Shown here: one piece after another, positions 34,464 to 44,009 of the stretch | Layout: every line of letters starts with the position of its first letter | Numbering within the stretch: the first letter of the stretch is position 1 | Assembly: GCF_014489415.1 (NCBI RefSeq) | Contig: NZ_CP060822.1 | Location: 3,581,501 to 3,645,500, forward strand | DNA: 64,000 nucleotides | Direction of reading: 5' to 3' | From: Cylindrospermopsis curvispora GIHE-G1 | GTDB lineage: Bacteria; Cyanobacteriota; Cyanobacteriia; Cyanobacteriales; Nostocaceae | Position numbers and translations under genes: made by a program | Notes under the pieces: model-generated | The model's database searches: none | What the model was told of the DNA's origin: nothing | The model's input: only the letters and a program-made list of their open reading frames with translations

Positions 34464-35987
34464 TTAAAACCTTTCTATGTGAGGCGAAAGTTGTGAAGAA
34501 AATTGTACACTTGAAGATGCTTTTGCACCTTCTCCACAGGTACGCGGTGTGGGAAAAATTTTCCCTGGATTAGCTAAGCTCTGAGGGTTAAAAACCTCCC
34601 TTACCCATTGCATAGTTTCTAGGTCTATATTACTAAACATATCTGGCATATAGCACTTCTTGTCAGCGCCTATACCATGTTCTCCAGAGATGCTACCACC
34701 AACTTTCACACATAACTTGAGAATTTCTCCTCCCACTTCTTCCACTTTTTCTAATTCTCCTGGTATGGAATTATCAAATAAAATCAGGGGATGTAAATTA
34801 CCATCTCCTGCATGAAAAACATTGGCTATTTTATAACCATATTTTTGGCTTAAAGCCTCAATTTCTGTGAGAACATAAGGTAGTTGGGTGCGAGGAATAA
34901 CCCCGTCTTGAACGTAATAATCTGGGCTGACATGACCTGCTGCAGCAAAAGCAGCTTTTCTACCTTTCCACAATTTTAATCTCGTTTCTAGGTCCGATGC
35001 AGCTGTGATGTTACGCGCTCCATTCTTCAAACAAATATCTGTCACCTTTTGTTTATTGGCACTAACTTCTACTGCTAATCCATCCAACTCCACTAATAAA
35101 ATTGCCGCTGCGTCACGGGGGTAGCAATTAGTAGCTACCACATCTTCTACAGCATTAATACTAATGTTATCCATCATTTCCATGCCACCGGGAATTATGC
35201 CCGCACTAACTATATCAGACACACTAGCTGCAGCAGCTTCTACACTGGTGAAGTCCGCTAGTAATACACAAATTGATTCGGCAGTTTTGAGGATTTTCAG
35301 GGTAATTTCCGTAGCAATGCCTAAAGTTCCTTCTGAACCCACAAACACTCCCGTTAAATCGTAACCGGGCATTTCCGGAATCTGTCCGCCAATATCAGTA
35401 ATTGACCCATCAGGAAGAACTATTTTTAAACCCAACACATGGTTAGTAGTTACACCATATTTTAAACAGTGTACACCCCCAGAATTCTCTGCAATATTGC
35501 CACCAATAGAGCAGATAATTTGACTGGAAGGATCTGGAGCAAAGTAAAAACCCGCACCACTAACCGCCTGGGTTACCCAACTGTTGATAATTCCGGGTTG
35601 GACGATAACACGTTGGTTCTCTAAATCTATCTTGAGAATTTGCCGCATTAGAGAAGTGACAATTAATACTGAATTCTCTAATGGCAAGGCCCCACCAGAC
35701 AACCCTGTTCCCGAACCTCTGGCAATAAAGGGTATGGAATATCGGTTACAAATCTTTACTACTGCTGCTACCTGTTCAGTGGTGCGGGGTAAAACTGCCA
35801 ACGCTGGTCTTTGACGATAACTGGTTAAGCCGTCACATTCGTAGGTTATTAGTTCTTCTTTCCGTTGAACTACACCTTTTTCACCTAGTACGGCTATGAA
35901 TTCTTTAATAATTGGTTTCCAATCTATTTCTTTTTTATCTTGAGTTTTATCTTGGATCAGCATAGTTTCTTTTATTGGTAGCACCAT
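34464..35987 (-). CDS. glcD: Glycolate oxidase/dehydrogenase subunit GlcD (FAD-linked oxidase)
   Basis: A 507-residue FAD-dependent oxidase of the VAO family. The FAD-binding PCMH domain has FIARGSGTGLSGGALPLENS and FVGSEGTLGI. The C-terminal FAD-oxidase domain has NVFHAGDGNLHPLILFD and GEHGIGADKK. GlcD oxidises glycolate or D-lactate and serves in the cyanobacterial photorespiratory pathway, usually with GlcE and GlcF, which are not adjacent here. The N-terminal extension of ~20 residues before WKPIIKEF is possibly not translated; MLIQDK (M9) is an alternative start. Confidence 0.92.
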   Translation of the reverse strand: MVLPIKETMLIQDKTQDKKEIDWKPIIKEFIAVLGEKGVVQRKEELITYECDGLTSYRQRPALAVLPRTTEQVAAVVKICNRYSIPFIARGSGTGLSGGALPLENSVLIVTSLMRQILKIDLENQRVIVQPGIINSWVTQAVSGAGFYFAPDPSSQIICSIGGNIAENSGGVHCLKYGVTTNHVLGLKIVLPDGSITDIGGQIPEMPGYDLTGVFVGSEGTLGIATEITLKILKTAESICVLLADFTSVEAAAASVSDIVSAGIIPGGMEMMDNISINAVEDVVATNCYPRDAAAILLVELDGLAVEVSANKQKVTDICLKNGARNITAASDLETRLKLWKGRKAAFAAAGHVSPDYYVQDGVIPRTQLPYVLTEIEALSQKYGYKIANVFHAGDGNLHPLILFDNSIPGELEKVEEVGGEILKLCVKVGGSISGEHGIGADKKCYMPDMFSNIDLETMQWVREVFNPQSLANPGKIFPTPRTCGEGAKASSSVQFSSQLSPHIERF

Positions 35988-36028
35988 TTTCTCACATTAT
36001 ATTTGCCATGGGGATCTGTTGGGTATCT

Positions 36029-37762
36029 TTAATATTTCCTCTCCTGGGGTTCAAACATATTTACCACTACTGGCATATACTCTATTTTAATCTCTAAGGG
36101 TGAATAATAAGCCATACTATGTTTTAAAAATTGATGATCATTTCGACTCGGAAAGTCTTCTCTAAAATGAGCACCTCTGCTTTCTTGACGTTTAAATGCT
36201 GATCCTAATATGGTTTTACCAACCACCATTAAGCTCTTTAACTCCATAGCCTCCACCAATTCCGTATTCCAACACTTACCTTTATCATCTAAGTATATCT
36301 GATGGGACCTAGCTTCAATTTCTTCCATCCTTTCTAATCCTTCCCTCATTAGTTCTGCAGTTCTAAATACTCCACAAAAATCTGTCATTGTGTCCTGAAG
36401 TTGTTCACGAATTTGATTGATGCGATATTTTCCCGGTTGTGCTAATAAACTCTCAATCTCTTCCTCTGTCGCTCTTATATAATTTTGTTCATCTATAACT
36501 GGTAGTTTACGGTTTTGTACATATTCCGCCAGTTTCGCTCCCGTGCGTCTGCCATAAACTACACATTCCAATAGAGAGTTACTACCTAAACGATTGGCAC
36601 CGTGAACCGATACACAGGCAGTTTCTCCAGCAGCAAAAAAGCCCTCAACTAACTCACTACCATTTCGTCGCACTTGTCCATCTGTGTTCACCGGTATACC
36701 ACCCATACAATAATGAATGGTGGGACGCACTGGCATGGGTTGGGTGACCGCATCCACCCCTACCAACCTATGGGCCTCTTCCCAACAAAAAGGTACTCTA
36801 CTCATGATTTTTTCCCTTCCTAGATGTCGTAAATCTAAATAAACAAAGGGACCACCGGCACTACCGTCTAAATTAGCACCTCTACTTGCGCGAATTTCGT
36901 AGGCGATCGCCCTGGATGTAATATCACGAGGTGCCAGCTCCATGCGGCTAGGAGCATAGTTCACCATAAAACGGTCGCCTTGGGCATTAATTAAATAGGC
37001 ACCTTCTCCTCGAACAGCCTCGGAGATCAGCACTCCCACTGGATATAGACCGGTGGGATGAAATTGGACAAACTCCATATCTTCCAAAGGTAGTCCAGCT
37101 AATGCGGTCATTGCCAAACCATCACCCGTAGAGGCATAATCATTTGAAGTAGTATTGTAAACACGACCATAGCCACCGGTAGCAAACATAATTGCCTTGG
37201 CGCGTATAACAGCAATTTTACTATCTAGTAAGTGGAACATAACTAAACCCTTGGCTTCATTATCTTCCATAATCAGTCTAGTCACATACCACTCTTGATA
37301 TATTTGTACCCCATAGCGGCGCAAATTACTAACCAACTCATGGAGAATGGCATGACCGGTTTTATCAGCTGCGTAACAGGTGCGATTATGAGAATGTCCA
37401 CCAAAAGCCCTTTGAGCAATTCTCCCATCTGGTAAACGAGAAAATAACACTCCCAGATGTTCCAAATCAATCACCACATCTGGCGCTTCTTGAGTGAGAA
37501 TGGCCACAGCATCCTGGTCTGCTAAGTAATCTGAACCCTTGACCGTATCAAAGGCGTGCGCTTGCCAACTGTCTTGAGTATCCACATTTTTCAGGGAAGC
37601 AGCCATTCCCCCCTGAGCAGCTACTGAGTGAGAACGAATAGGATGGGTTTTAGCCACCAGTGCTACCTTTAAGCTAGGGTCGGTTCTGGCAATTTCTAAT
37701 GCTGCTCGACATCCAGCTAAACCACCACCAACAATAACTACATCATGTTCTATCATCGTCAT
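36029..37762 (-). CDS. sdhA: Succinate dehydrogenase/fumarate reductase flavoprotein subunit
   Basis: A 577-residue flavoprotein. The FAD-binding Rossmann motif is VIVGGGLAGCRAALEIA, the covalent-FAD-type motif is HSVAAQGGMAAS, and substrate-site segments EFVQFHPTGLYP, APRDITSRAIA and SVHGANRLGSNSLLECVV are intact. It would oxidise succinate in the thylakoid membrane and feed the plastoquinone pool; cyanobacteria typically encode SdhA apart from SdhB. Single gene, followed by the small membrane protein gene on the same strand. Confidence 0.93.
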   Translation of the reverse strand: MTMIEHDVVIVGGGLAGCRAALEIARTDPSLKVALVAKTHPIRSHSVAAQGGMAASLKNVDTQDSWQAHAFDTVKGSDYLADQDAVAILTQEAPDVVIDLEHLGVLFSRLPDGRIAQRAFGGHSHNRTCYAADKTGHAILHELVSNLRRYGVQIYQEWYVTRLIMEDNEAKGLVMFHLLDSKIAVIRAKAIMFATGGYGRVYNTTSNDYASTGDGLAMTALAGLPLEDMEFVQFHPTGLYPVGVLISEAVRGEGAYLINAQGDRFMVNYAPSRMELAPRDITSRAIAYEIRASRGANLDGSAGGPFVYLDLRHLGREKIMSRVPFCWEEAHRLVGVDAVTQPMPVRPTIHYCMGGIPVNTDGQVRRNGSELVEGFFAAGETACVSVHGANRLGSNSLLECVVYGRRTGAKLAEYVQNRKLPVIDEQNYIRATEEEIESLLAQPGKYRINQIREQLQDTMTDFCGVFRTAELMREGLERMEEIEARSHQIYLDDKGKCWNTELVEAMELKSLMVVGKTILGSAFKRQESRGAHFREDFPSRNDHQFLKHSMAYYSPLEIKIEYMPVVVNMFEPQERKY

Positions 37763-37857
37763 TAACTCCCAATTGGAAAAAAATACCCTGTTTGGGAACA
37801 GGGATGTTATTTTCAGTCGTCATTAGACTTGTAAGCACCACCCATATTTTACTGATT

Positions 37858-38178
37858 TCAACTGGTGGCTTGAATCGGTTTTTGCACCGGAACACCATCC
37901 GCTGTCGCTTGTGTTTTTGTTTCCAACTCGACAGCGTTTAGCTCTATATGGTTTAATAGAGTGGTGACAAAAGCAAACAACAGAAAAGGGAGAGTAAAAA
38001 CAACCACAAGTCCTACCGCAGCCAAAGCATATACAGGCCTTCTGGCGCCAAGCAATGCTAAAGCCGAAGCTAGACTAAGTGTAATTGTGATTAACCAAGC
38101 AACAATCTGACCGTAGATATCACCAAATGTGAGGGTACAAACAAAGCGATAGTTTTGAATATTATTCTTATTCATCAT
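37858..38178 (-). CDS. Small two-helix membrane protein, cyanobacterial
   Basis: 106 residues (MMNKNNIQNYRFVCTLTFGD start) with two transmembrane helices at ~24-44 (IVAWLITITLSLASALALL) and ~49-73 (YALAAVGLVVVFTLPFLLF) and a soluble tail. Similar unnamed proteins are conserved in cyanobacteria. Function unknown; M2 is an equally good start. It is upstream of sdhA, but 95 bp away, and no membrane-anchor role for Sdh can be shown. Confidence 0.65.
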   Translation of the reverse strand: MMNKNNIQNYRFVCTLTFGDIYGQIVAWLITITLSLASALALLGARRPVYALAAVGLVVVFTLPFLLFAFVTTLLNHIELNAVELETKTQATADGVPVQKPIQATS

Positions 38179-38289
38179 TGCCTCGCGTCTATCCTATAGG
38201 TTCTACCTTAAAATCATGATTGCTCTAAGATTAATTTCTCAATATTTTTCTAAAGTTTGTAATATCACTTAACATTTACTGTCAATAAC

Positions 38290-38310
38290 CCACCGCCGAA
38301 GCGGGGGTCT
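38290..38310. repeat. GC-rich hairpin (possible IS605-type end remnant)
   Basis: ACCCACCGCCGAAGCGGGGG folds into a near-perfect 7-bp hairpin with loop CGAA in an otherwise AT-rich spacer. Similar CCACCGC-GAA-GCGGTGG hairpins followed by GTCTCC occur at IS200/IS605 and tnpB ends in cyanobacteria. It may be a scar of such an element, or a terminator-like structure. Confidence 0.35.
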
Positions 38311-38452
38311 CCAGGAGGGAAAAAATGAACCGCCATATCTGAAAACCAACTCACAACTGTGTAGTTTAAAATTAGCAAAGTAAAAATACAACGTTTAATC
38401 TAAGATCCTTGTCTTAGACGAATTTTAATTTATCAGACAAATTGAAACACTT

Positions 38453-39214
38453 ATGAGCGCAACTAATTCACGGCGAATTATTATCGGGGATGTGCACGGT
38501 CACTATCAAGGTCTAATGATGCTAATGGAAAAAATAGCACCTAACTCAGGGGATCAGGTATATTTCCTGGGAGACTTAATAGACCGAGGTCCACAAAGTG
38601 CTCAGGTGGTTAAGTTTGTTAAAGAAAATAATTATCCCTGTCTCCTAGGTAATCATGAGGAAATGCTTCTGAACGTGATGATTCATCAGTACACATCAAA
38701 TAAGGCTGTACAATCATGGTTATATAGCGGGGGACAAGCTACCATGGCCAGTTATAGATCGGCAAGAATACCCCAAGAAGATTTAGACTGGTTTAGCAGT
38801 TTACCTACATATCTTGATTTGGGAGATATTTTGTTAGCCCATGCGGGGGTTAATCCAAATAAGTCTTTATCTGAGCAAACAGGAGGAGATCTATGCTGGA
38901 TTAGAGAGGAATTTCATAGCATGGAAACGCCTTACTTTACAAACAAACTAATTATTACGGGACACACAATCACCTTTACCTTGCCAGGAATGAGACCTGG
39001 AGAGTTAGCACAAGGTCAAGGGTGGCTAGATATTGACACTGGTGTGTATCATCCCCGCAGTGGGTGGTTGACCGGACTGGATATAACTAACAAGCTAGTT
39101 TACCAGGTGAATGTTTTTAAAAACAGCACTCGCTGTTTACCCATGGAAAAAGCGGTAAGCAAAATCAATCCACAAGAAATTAAACTCAGTGGTCGTTATA
39201 AACAAGTTAGCTAA
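38453..39214 (+). CDS. PPP-type metallophosphatase (serine/threonine phosphatase-like)
   Basis: A 253-residue calcineurin-like phosphatase. Motifs are in order: IIGDVHGHYQGL (GDxHG), FLGDLIDRGPQS (GDxVDRG) and LLGNHEEMLL (GNHE), with later ILLAHAGVNP (HAG) and ITGHTI (GH). All metal ligands of the dinuclear center are in place. Relatives include bacterial PrpA/ApaH-like protein phosphatases. It is convergent, by 2 bp, with the M48 protease gene. Confidence 0.93.
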   Translation: MSATNSRRIIIGDVHGHYQGLMMLMEKIAPNSGDQVYFLGDLIDRGPQSAQVVKFVKENNYPCLLGNHEEMLLNVMIHQYTSNKAVQSWLYSGGQATMASYRSARIPQEDLDWFSSLPTYLDLGDILLAHAGVNPNKSLSEQTGGDLCWIREEFHSMETPYFTNKLIITGHTITFTLPGMRPGELAQGQGWLDIDTGVYHPRSGWLTGLDITNKLVYQVNVFKNSTRCLPMEKAVSKINPQEIKLSGRYKQVS

Positions 39215-39216
39215 AG

Positions 39217-40071
39217 CTATCGGAATAGTACTTGCAGATTGCTTCTGTAACTGGCACTGTCTAATCCGTAATTAGAATTAATTTGTGGAAATTGATTGAT
39301 TTGTTGTTGTAACCGATCAATTCTGTCCCCAGTTGCAGGGTGGGTACTCAAAAAAGTAGGTATGGAACCCTGTGACTGAAGCTTTCTCATGAAAGAAACT
39401 GCTGCTCTGGGTGAGTAGCCACTGCGTGTCAAAATTCTTAATCCCCTAGCGTCAGCATCAAACTCATCCTTGCGACTTCTAGGACGATTTAAGGCTAGGT
39501 CTACACCAATAGCTACAGCTTGACTACGATCCAAACCAGTTACACTGGCTACTCCACTAGCAATAGCCCTTTGTTTCATTTGCTCGATTAAATGTTTGCC
39601 CTCAATATGACCCATTTCGTGTCCAATCACACTAGCTAACTCAGCTTCATTATCAGCAGCTTTTAATAATCCAGTATGAATATAGACAAAACCACCTAAA
39701 GTAGCAAAAGCATTAATCTGTTCATCCTCCACAACTTGAAAGGTATAGGGAATATTGGGGCGGTTAGCATTAAGTACCAACCTTCTACCCACCTGAGACA
39801 CATAGTTAGTTAGTTGCTGATTACGAGAAATTCGCACTTCTTGACCTACCTGGTCATTCATCTGTCTTCCCAGTTCCACTTCTTGATTAGTGGATAAATT
39901 AGACAGTTGTAGTATTTGCGCACCCTGAAGTAAGAGAGGCAATAGATCAATGGCGCGACTAGGCAGGGACGTACTCAAACACAGACTTAGAGCAACAATG
40001 GATGAAATTACAGGGTAGATCCAGCGACGTTGCCATAAACGGTAAGTTGGCAAAAACCTATTCCAGTTCAT
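39217..40071 (-). CDS. M48 family metalloprotease, membrane/secreted
   Basis: About 284 residues from ATG 40071 (MNWNRFLPTYRLWQRRWIYP). Residues ~15-40 are a signal peptide or anchor (SSIVALSLCLSTSLPSRA). The M48 peptidase domain has zinc motif HEMGH near residue 150 (VIGHEMGHIEGKHLIEQM) and third ligand region DEFDADARG, like BepA/YfgC without the TPR part. Such enzymes perform outer-membrane or envelope protein quality control. A longer start at 40113 would overlap cynS; ATG 40071 lies 10 bp after cynS. Confidence 0.9.
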   Translation of the reverse strand: MNWNRFLPTYRLWQRRWIYPVISSIVALSLCLSTSLPSRAIDLLPLLLQGAQILQLSNLSTNQEVELGRQMNDQVGQEVRISRNQQLTNYVSQVGRRLVLNANRPNIPYTFQVVEDEQINAFATLGGFVYIHTGLLKAADNEAELASVIGHEMGHIEGKHLIEQMKQRAIASGVASVTGLDRSQAVAIGVDLALNRPRSRKDEFDADARGLRILTRSGYSPRAAVSFMRKLQSQGSIPTFLSTHPATGDRIDRLQQQINQFPQINSNYGLDSASYRSNLQVLFR

Positions 40072-40081
40072 GATGAAGTTA

Positions 40082-40528
40082 CTACCATTTTTTATAGGGT
40101 AAGAATTTGCCATTCATGGTTACTTTTACCCGGTCACCTTTCTCATCTTCTACCTTCTCGATGTCAAGGGTAAAGTCAATGGCGCTCATGATACCATCCC
40201 CAAACTTCTCATGAATTATTTCTTTTATAGGATAACCATAGACTTGAATAATTTCATAGAAGCGATAAATTAAAGGATCCGTGGGCACAACAGGGCCTAA
40301 ACCTTTACTGGGAAAAGAGGTTAAAGCAGCGACTATATCCTGACCTAGACCTAAAATGTCGGCGATTTTGGTTGCTTCCTCCACACTGGTGCTGTTTTGA
40401 CCATAAAACAAAGAGGCAATCCAAACCTCATCTCTTCCTATTAACCTTTCTAGATCCGCAAAGCTCAACCCCTTAGCTTTCTTGGCTGCTAGTAATTCTG
40501 CTGTGAAGGATGGCAATCCAACTGTCAT
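40082..40528 (-). CDS. cynS: Cyanate hydratase (cyanase) CynS
   Basis: A 148-residue cyanase converting cyanate and bicarbonate to ammonia and CO2, with bearing on nitrogen assimilation. Active-site residues Arg89 and Glu92 ([11 protein letters not shown]) and Ser115 (MSAIDF) are present; the N-terminal DNA-binding-like helical domain ([20 protein letters not shown]) is normal. It is followed 10 bp later by the M48 protease gene, though no functional link is known. No cynABD transport genes are beside it. Confidence 0.96.
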   Translation of the reverse strand: MTVGLPSFTAELLAAKKAKGLSFADLERLIGRDEVWIASLFYGQNSTSVEEATKIADILGLGQDIVAALTSFPSKGLGPVVPTDPLIYRFYEIIQVYGYPIKEIIHEKFGDGIMSAIDFTLDIEKVEDEKGDRVKVTMNGKFLPYKKW

Positions 40529-40592
40529 AATTCTTTTGGTTTGTAATGTTTACCTTAGGATAACCTACAATTGATACTTCTTCCACCTGCTT

Positions 40593-41018
40593 TCAAGCCA
40601 AGGTTTCTGGACAATAGCCTAAACCTCTAACAAACTGTTGTCTAAACGCCTCAATTTCCTCTTTTTCTGAACCACCATGGGAGACAATAGCTATTTGGTA
40701 GCGTTGCATTACTTCTATGGGACTTTGTCCTGCTTCTAAACTCCAAAATGCCATTTGTAATCTCATAGGTGGTTCATATCTAATCCCTAGCTCATTACAA
40801 AAAGCTCGAAAATCACCATCTTCTTGAGTAGAAATTGCCTCCTTTAATTTAATCCTGATTACCCAACCATCAATTTGATGAATTACGGTGATAAAGGAAA
40901 CTGGCATTTGTGGTCGATTGTAGAGGTGCTGAACAACTCTTAAGGTGAGACTGGCATTGCCTAGATAATATAAGTATTCCATCATGGTATTTGGGATCAA
41001 ATCCAATCCTACACTCAT
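40593..41018 (-). CDS. Conserved hypothetical protein upstream of cynS
   Basis: A 141-residue soluble protein with start MSVGLDLIPNTMMEYLYYLG. ATG M12 or M13 is an alternative start. The mixed alpha/beta composition (SFITVIHQIDGWVIRIKLKE, RLQMAFWSLEAGQSPIEVMQ, YQIAIVSHGG) matches no family I can name. It lies 64 bp upstream of cynS on the same strand, so a shared transcript is likely. Confidence 0.6.
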   Translation of the reverse strand: MSVGLDLIPNTMMEYLYYLGNASLTLRVVQHLYNRPQMPVSFITVIHQIDGWVIRIKLKEAISTQEDGDFRAFCNELGIRYEPPMRLQMAFWSLEAGQSPIEVMQRYQIAIVSHGGSEKEEIEAFRQQFVRGLGYCPETLA

Positions 41019-41335
41019 AATTTTCTTTCCACAAGGATAATTCTTTCTAGGGTAAAAATCCCCATTTTTATATGGGGAGGTTTACCCAAATTTATGGCTT
41101 TGCAAAATACGCTTATTCAAAGGTTAATAGGAAGTGCTAAGAATGATAAAGATTTGTTTTGTCTATGCTTGTTTATAAATGGCTACGGCTATAGTTTTTT
41201 TTTACAGTAGCGACCACCTCGTGTGTATTATTATGAGTAATAGGTAAGATAAATATAAAGCTCTAATAAACAAGCAACATTGTTACAATCTGAAGTGGCA
41301 ATTTCATTAGTTCTCTATTAACAGAAGTTAACACA
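41019..41335. promoter_or_regulatory. Intergenic region, 317 bp, with hairpin
   Basis: Divergent spacer between the gene upstream of cynS and the 878-residue fusion gene. A 7-bp hairpin, TCCCCAT/ATGGGGA with a 5-nt loop (41059-41077), is followed on the minus strand by a T-run. It could be a leader attenuator for the cynS-side transcript. Otherwise it is AT-rich sequence carrying the promoters of both sides. Confidence 0.4.
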
Positions 41336-43972
41336 ATGCACTACCTAACAGATCCTGCAGAAATCTACCAGCAAATTTCTCAGCTCGCTAAATGCAAAAA
41401 TCTGTGGTTAGATACGGAAATCGCTGATTGGAATACTCCGTACCCAAGGTTATCACTGATTCAGGTATTGGCTAACCCCACGGACTTAACCGGTGAGTTT
41501 GCTTATATTTTTGATGTCTTAGATAAACCTGATGTTTCCACATATTTTATTAACCAAATTATGATTGATGCCCAGATTCAAAAGGTATTTCATAATGCAG
41601 ATTTTGATTTGAAATATTTAGGTAAAAGCTTAGCTAAAAACGTTACCTGCACTTTTAAATTAGCTAAAAAAATTACACATAGAGTTTTACAAACTACCAA
41701 CTTAAAACTTAAAACTTTAGCCGTTGAAATGTGTCACTTTTGTGATGTGGATAAGGAAGGAGGAACTAGTGATTGGGGAAAACGCCCTCTGTGTGAAAAA
41801 CAACTAAAGTATGCTGCTATGGATACGGTGTACCTCGCTGCTGTTCATCGTCGGTTACTGGAAATATCCGATCCTGATGCTGTGAATAGTATTTTTAATA
41901 ATAATTTTGATAATACCACCCCCACTATCCTTCATGATATGGCAAACCCTGAATCAGAAAATTCTTCTTTGACTCCTACCAAACTAAGATTGGCTTTTGA
42001 GTGTCCTCGGATATTTTATCTGAATCATCGTTTTAATGATAAATCTTTGTTTATTCCGGAAGGTTTGATTGGTAGTATTGGTAATGTTTTTCATAAATTG
42101 GCAGATGACTTTATCGATTTGTTGGTGAATGATCCGAAATTTACAACTCTATTTAATTTATATCCTACTGAAATAAATTTGCAGGAGCTGGTGTTAGCAA
42201 TTCAGCAGTCATTTTATGAAATTGTCTTTTTTCCCTATTCCCAGACCCAGGAAGAGAGTAAGTCTTTAGCGTTACATCAAGTTTGGCTAGGATTAACAGG
42301 ATTAATTAAAAAGTTCACTGAATTATTGATTAGCAATCGAAATTATTGCCATACCAGGGAACTTATTGCTAATACTTTTATTAGGGAGGATCGGGTTTTA
42401 GAACATGATTTTAACTTACCAAATGGTAAAAGACAACTGATAAGAGGTAAATGTGATTGTTTGGTATTTGATTTTGCAACCAGCCGGTTTTCTGTGATAG
42501 AGTTTAAAACTTATCAACCAATAGATACATCAGCACAAGTGGCTCAAGTCGCCCTCTATAGCTATATGTTATCTGAGAGGAAAAAAGTACCTGTTAATGT
42601 TGCTGTTTATTGCGTTCTACCTGAATTTAAGGAGTATAAATATACTGCCGAAGAGTTAGGAGATAATATTCACCAAGTCATACCTCATAAATTATTACAG
42701 ATGCAAAATTGGTTGACTTGGGAACCTCCTCAACCCAATCCACCTCCTATGACATCCCAGTCCCATTTATGTCAAATTTGTCCTGAAAAACAAAAGTGTC
42801 AGACTTTTTTTGCTCCCAAATTTGACAACTATTTTAACAATTATCAAATTAATAACCGGGAGTTTAATCATCAGGATTCCCCAAATATTGAGGGTGAGAA
42901 TTCCGACCAGACAAATAAAACCCAGAAAAATAATCCCTTTAATCCCGATCAAATTGGGTTCGATTTGGTCAAGACTTTGGAATCCTTTGGTATTGGTGTG
43001 GAGTACCAAGGTGCTATATTAGGGCCGGCATTTGTAAGAGTGAAACTAAAACCTCATTTGGGTATTAAGGTGAATTCTTTATTGAAATTATCTGATGATT
43101 TACGGGTGCAATTAGGATTGGAGCGTCCACCTCTAATTGCATCCCAAACTGGCTATGTCAGTGTTGATGTACCCCGCAAAGATCGACAAATTGCCAGGTT
43201 TGAAGATTATATACAAAAGAATTTTTTATCTCCAACTGCTAAGTTAAAAATTGCCTTTGGAGTGAATATTGATGGGAAGTTAGTAGAAGCTGATTTGTCC
43301 GATCCTAATACCTGTCATTTTTTAGTTGGTGGAACCACAGGAAGTGGCAAAAGTGAGTTTTTAAGATCCCTGCTGCTGAGTTTGCTCTATCGACATTCTC
43401 CTGAACACTTGAAAATTGTTTTGGTAGATCCTAAAAGAGTCACTTTTCCTGAGTTTGAAGCAATTCCCTGGTTATATTCACCAGTCGTAAAAGATAGCGA
43501 TCGCGCCATAAAGTTAATGAGTGAGTTAGTAACAGAAATGGAATCCCGATACCAAAAATTTGAGCTGGCTAAATGCGCCAACATAACAGCGTATAATCAA
43601 AATTGTGCCCAGGTTTTGCCACGTATAGTTTGTATATTTGATGAATATGCAGATTTCATGGTAAACAAAGAGATACGGACTGCTTTAGAGCAGAGTATCA
43701 AACGTTTAGGAGCAATGGCCAGAGCAGCGGGAATACATTTAATTATTGCCACCCAGCGTCCAGAAGCTACTGTGGTTACTCCTATCATTCGCTCCAACCT
43801 TCCTGGGAGAATTGCCCTGCGCACCTCAAGTGCTGCGGACTCCCAGATTATTCTGGGGGGAAAGATATCACAAGCAGCGGATTTATTGGGTAAGGGGGAT
43901 TTGGTCTATCTAGTTGGGTCGGAATTACAAAGAATCCAGAGTTTATTCGCTGAAAAAATCCAGTTTCCCTGA
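41336..43972 (+). CDS. RNase D-like exonuclease + Fe-S PD-(D/E)XK nuclease + FtsK/HerA-type DNA translocase fusion
   Basis: An 878-residue three-part protein. Residues ~1-190 are an RNase D/DEDDy 3'-5' exonuclease (LWLDTEIADW, KVFHNADFDLKYL, YAAMDTVYLAAV). Residues ~215-495 are a Cas4/AddB-like nuclease with catalytic GKCDCLVFDF and VIEFKTYQ. Its Fe-S cysteines are in ECPRIF and in CQICPEKQKC. Residues ~560-878 are an FtsK-type motor: Walker A GGTTGSGKSE (~663), Walker B IFDEYADF, then RAAGIHLIIATQRPEATVVT. The FtsK transmembrane and gamma domains are absent. The protein looks suited to DNA-end processing coupled to translocation. A single, well-isolated gene. Confidence 0.85.
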   Translation: MHYLTDPAEIYQQISQLAKCKNLWLDTEIADWNTPYPRLSLIQVLANPTDLTGEFAYIFDVLDKPDVSTYFINQIMIDAQIQKVFHNADFDLKYLGKSLAKNVTCTFKLAKKITHRVLQTTNLKLKTLAVEMCHFCDVDKEGGTSDWGKRPLCEKQLKYAAMDTVYLAAVHRRLLEISDPDAVNSIFNNNFDNTTPTILHDMANPESENSSLTPTKLRLAFECPRIFYLNHRFNDKSLFIPEGLIGSIGNVFHKLADDFIDLLVNDPKFTTLFNLYPTEINLQELVLAIQQSFYEIVFFPYSQTQEESKSLALHQVWLGLTGLIKKFTELLISNRNYCHTRELIANTFIREDRVLEHDFNLPNGKRQLIRGKCDCLVFDFATSRFSVIEFKTYQPIDTSAQVAQVALYSYMLSERKKVPVNVAVYCVLPEFKEYKYTAEELGDNIHQVIPHKLLQMQNWLTWEPPQPNPPPMTSQSHLCQICPEKQKCQTFFAPKFDNYFNNYQINNREFNHQDSPNIEGENSDQTNKTQKNNPFNPDQIGFDLVKTLESFGIGVEYQGAILGPAFVRVKLKPHLGIKVNSLLKLSDDLRVQLGLERPPLIASQTGYVSVDVPRKDRQIARFEDYIQKNFLSPTAKLKIAFGVNIDGKLVEADLSDPNTCHFLVGGTTGSGKSEFLRSLLLSLLYRHSPEHLKIVLVDPKRVTFPEFEAIPWLYSPVVKDSDRAIKLMSELVTEMESRYQKFELAKCANITAYNQNCAQVLPRIVCIFDEYADFMVNKEIRTALEQSIKRLGAMARAAGIHLIIATQRPEATVVTPIIRSNLPGRIALRTSSAADSQIILGGKISQAADLLGKGDLVYLVGSELQRIQSLFAEKIQFP

Positions 43973-44009
43973 CCATTCATTATCCATTTAAACCTTTAAA
44001 CAGAAAATT

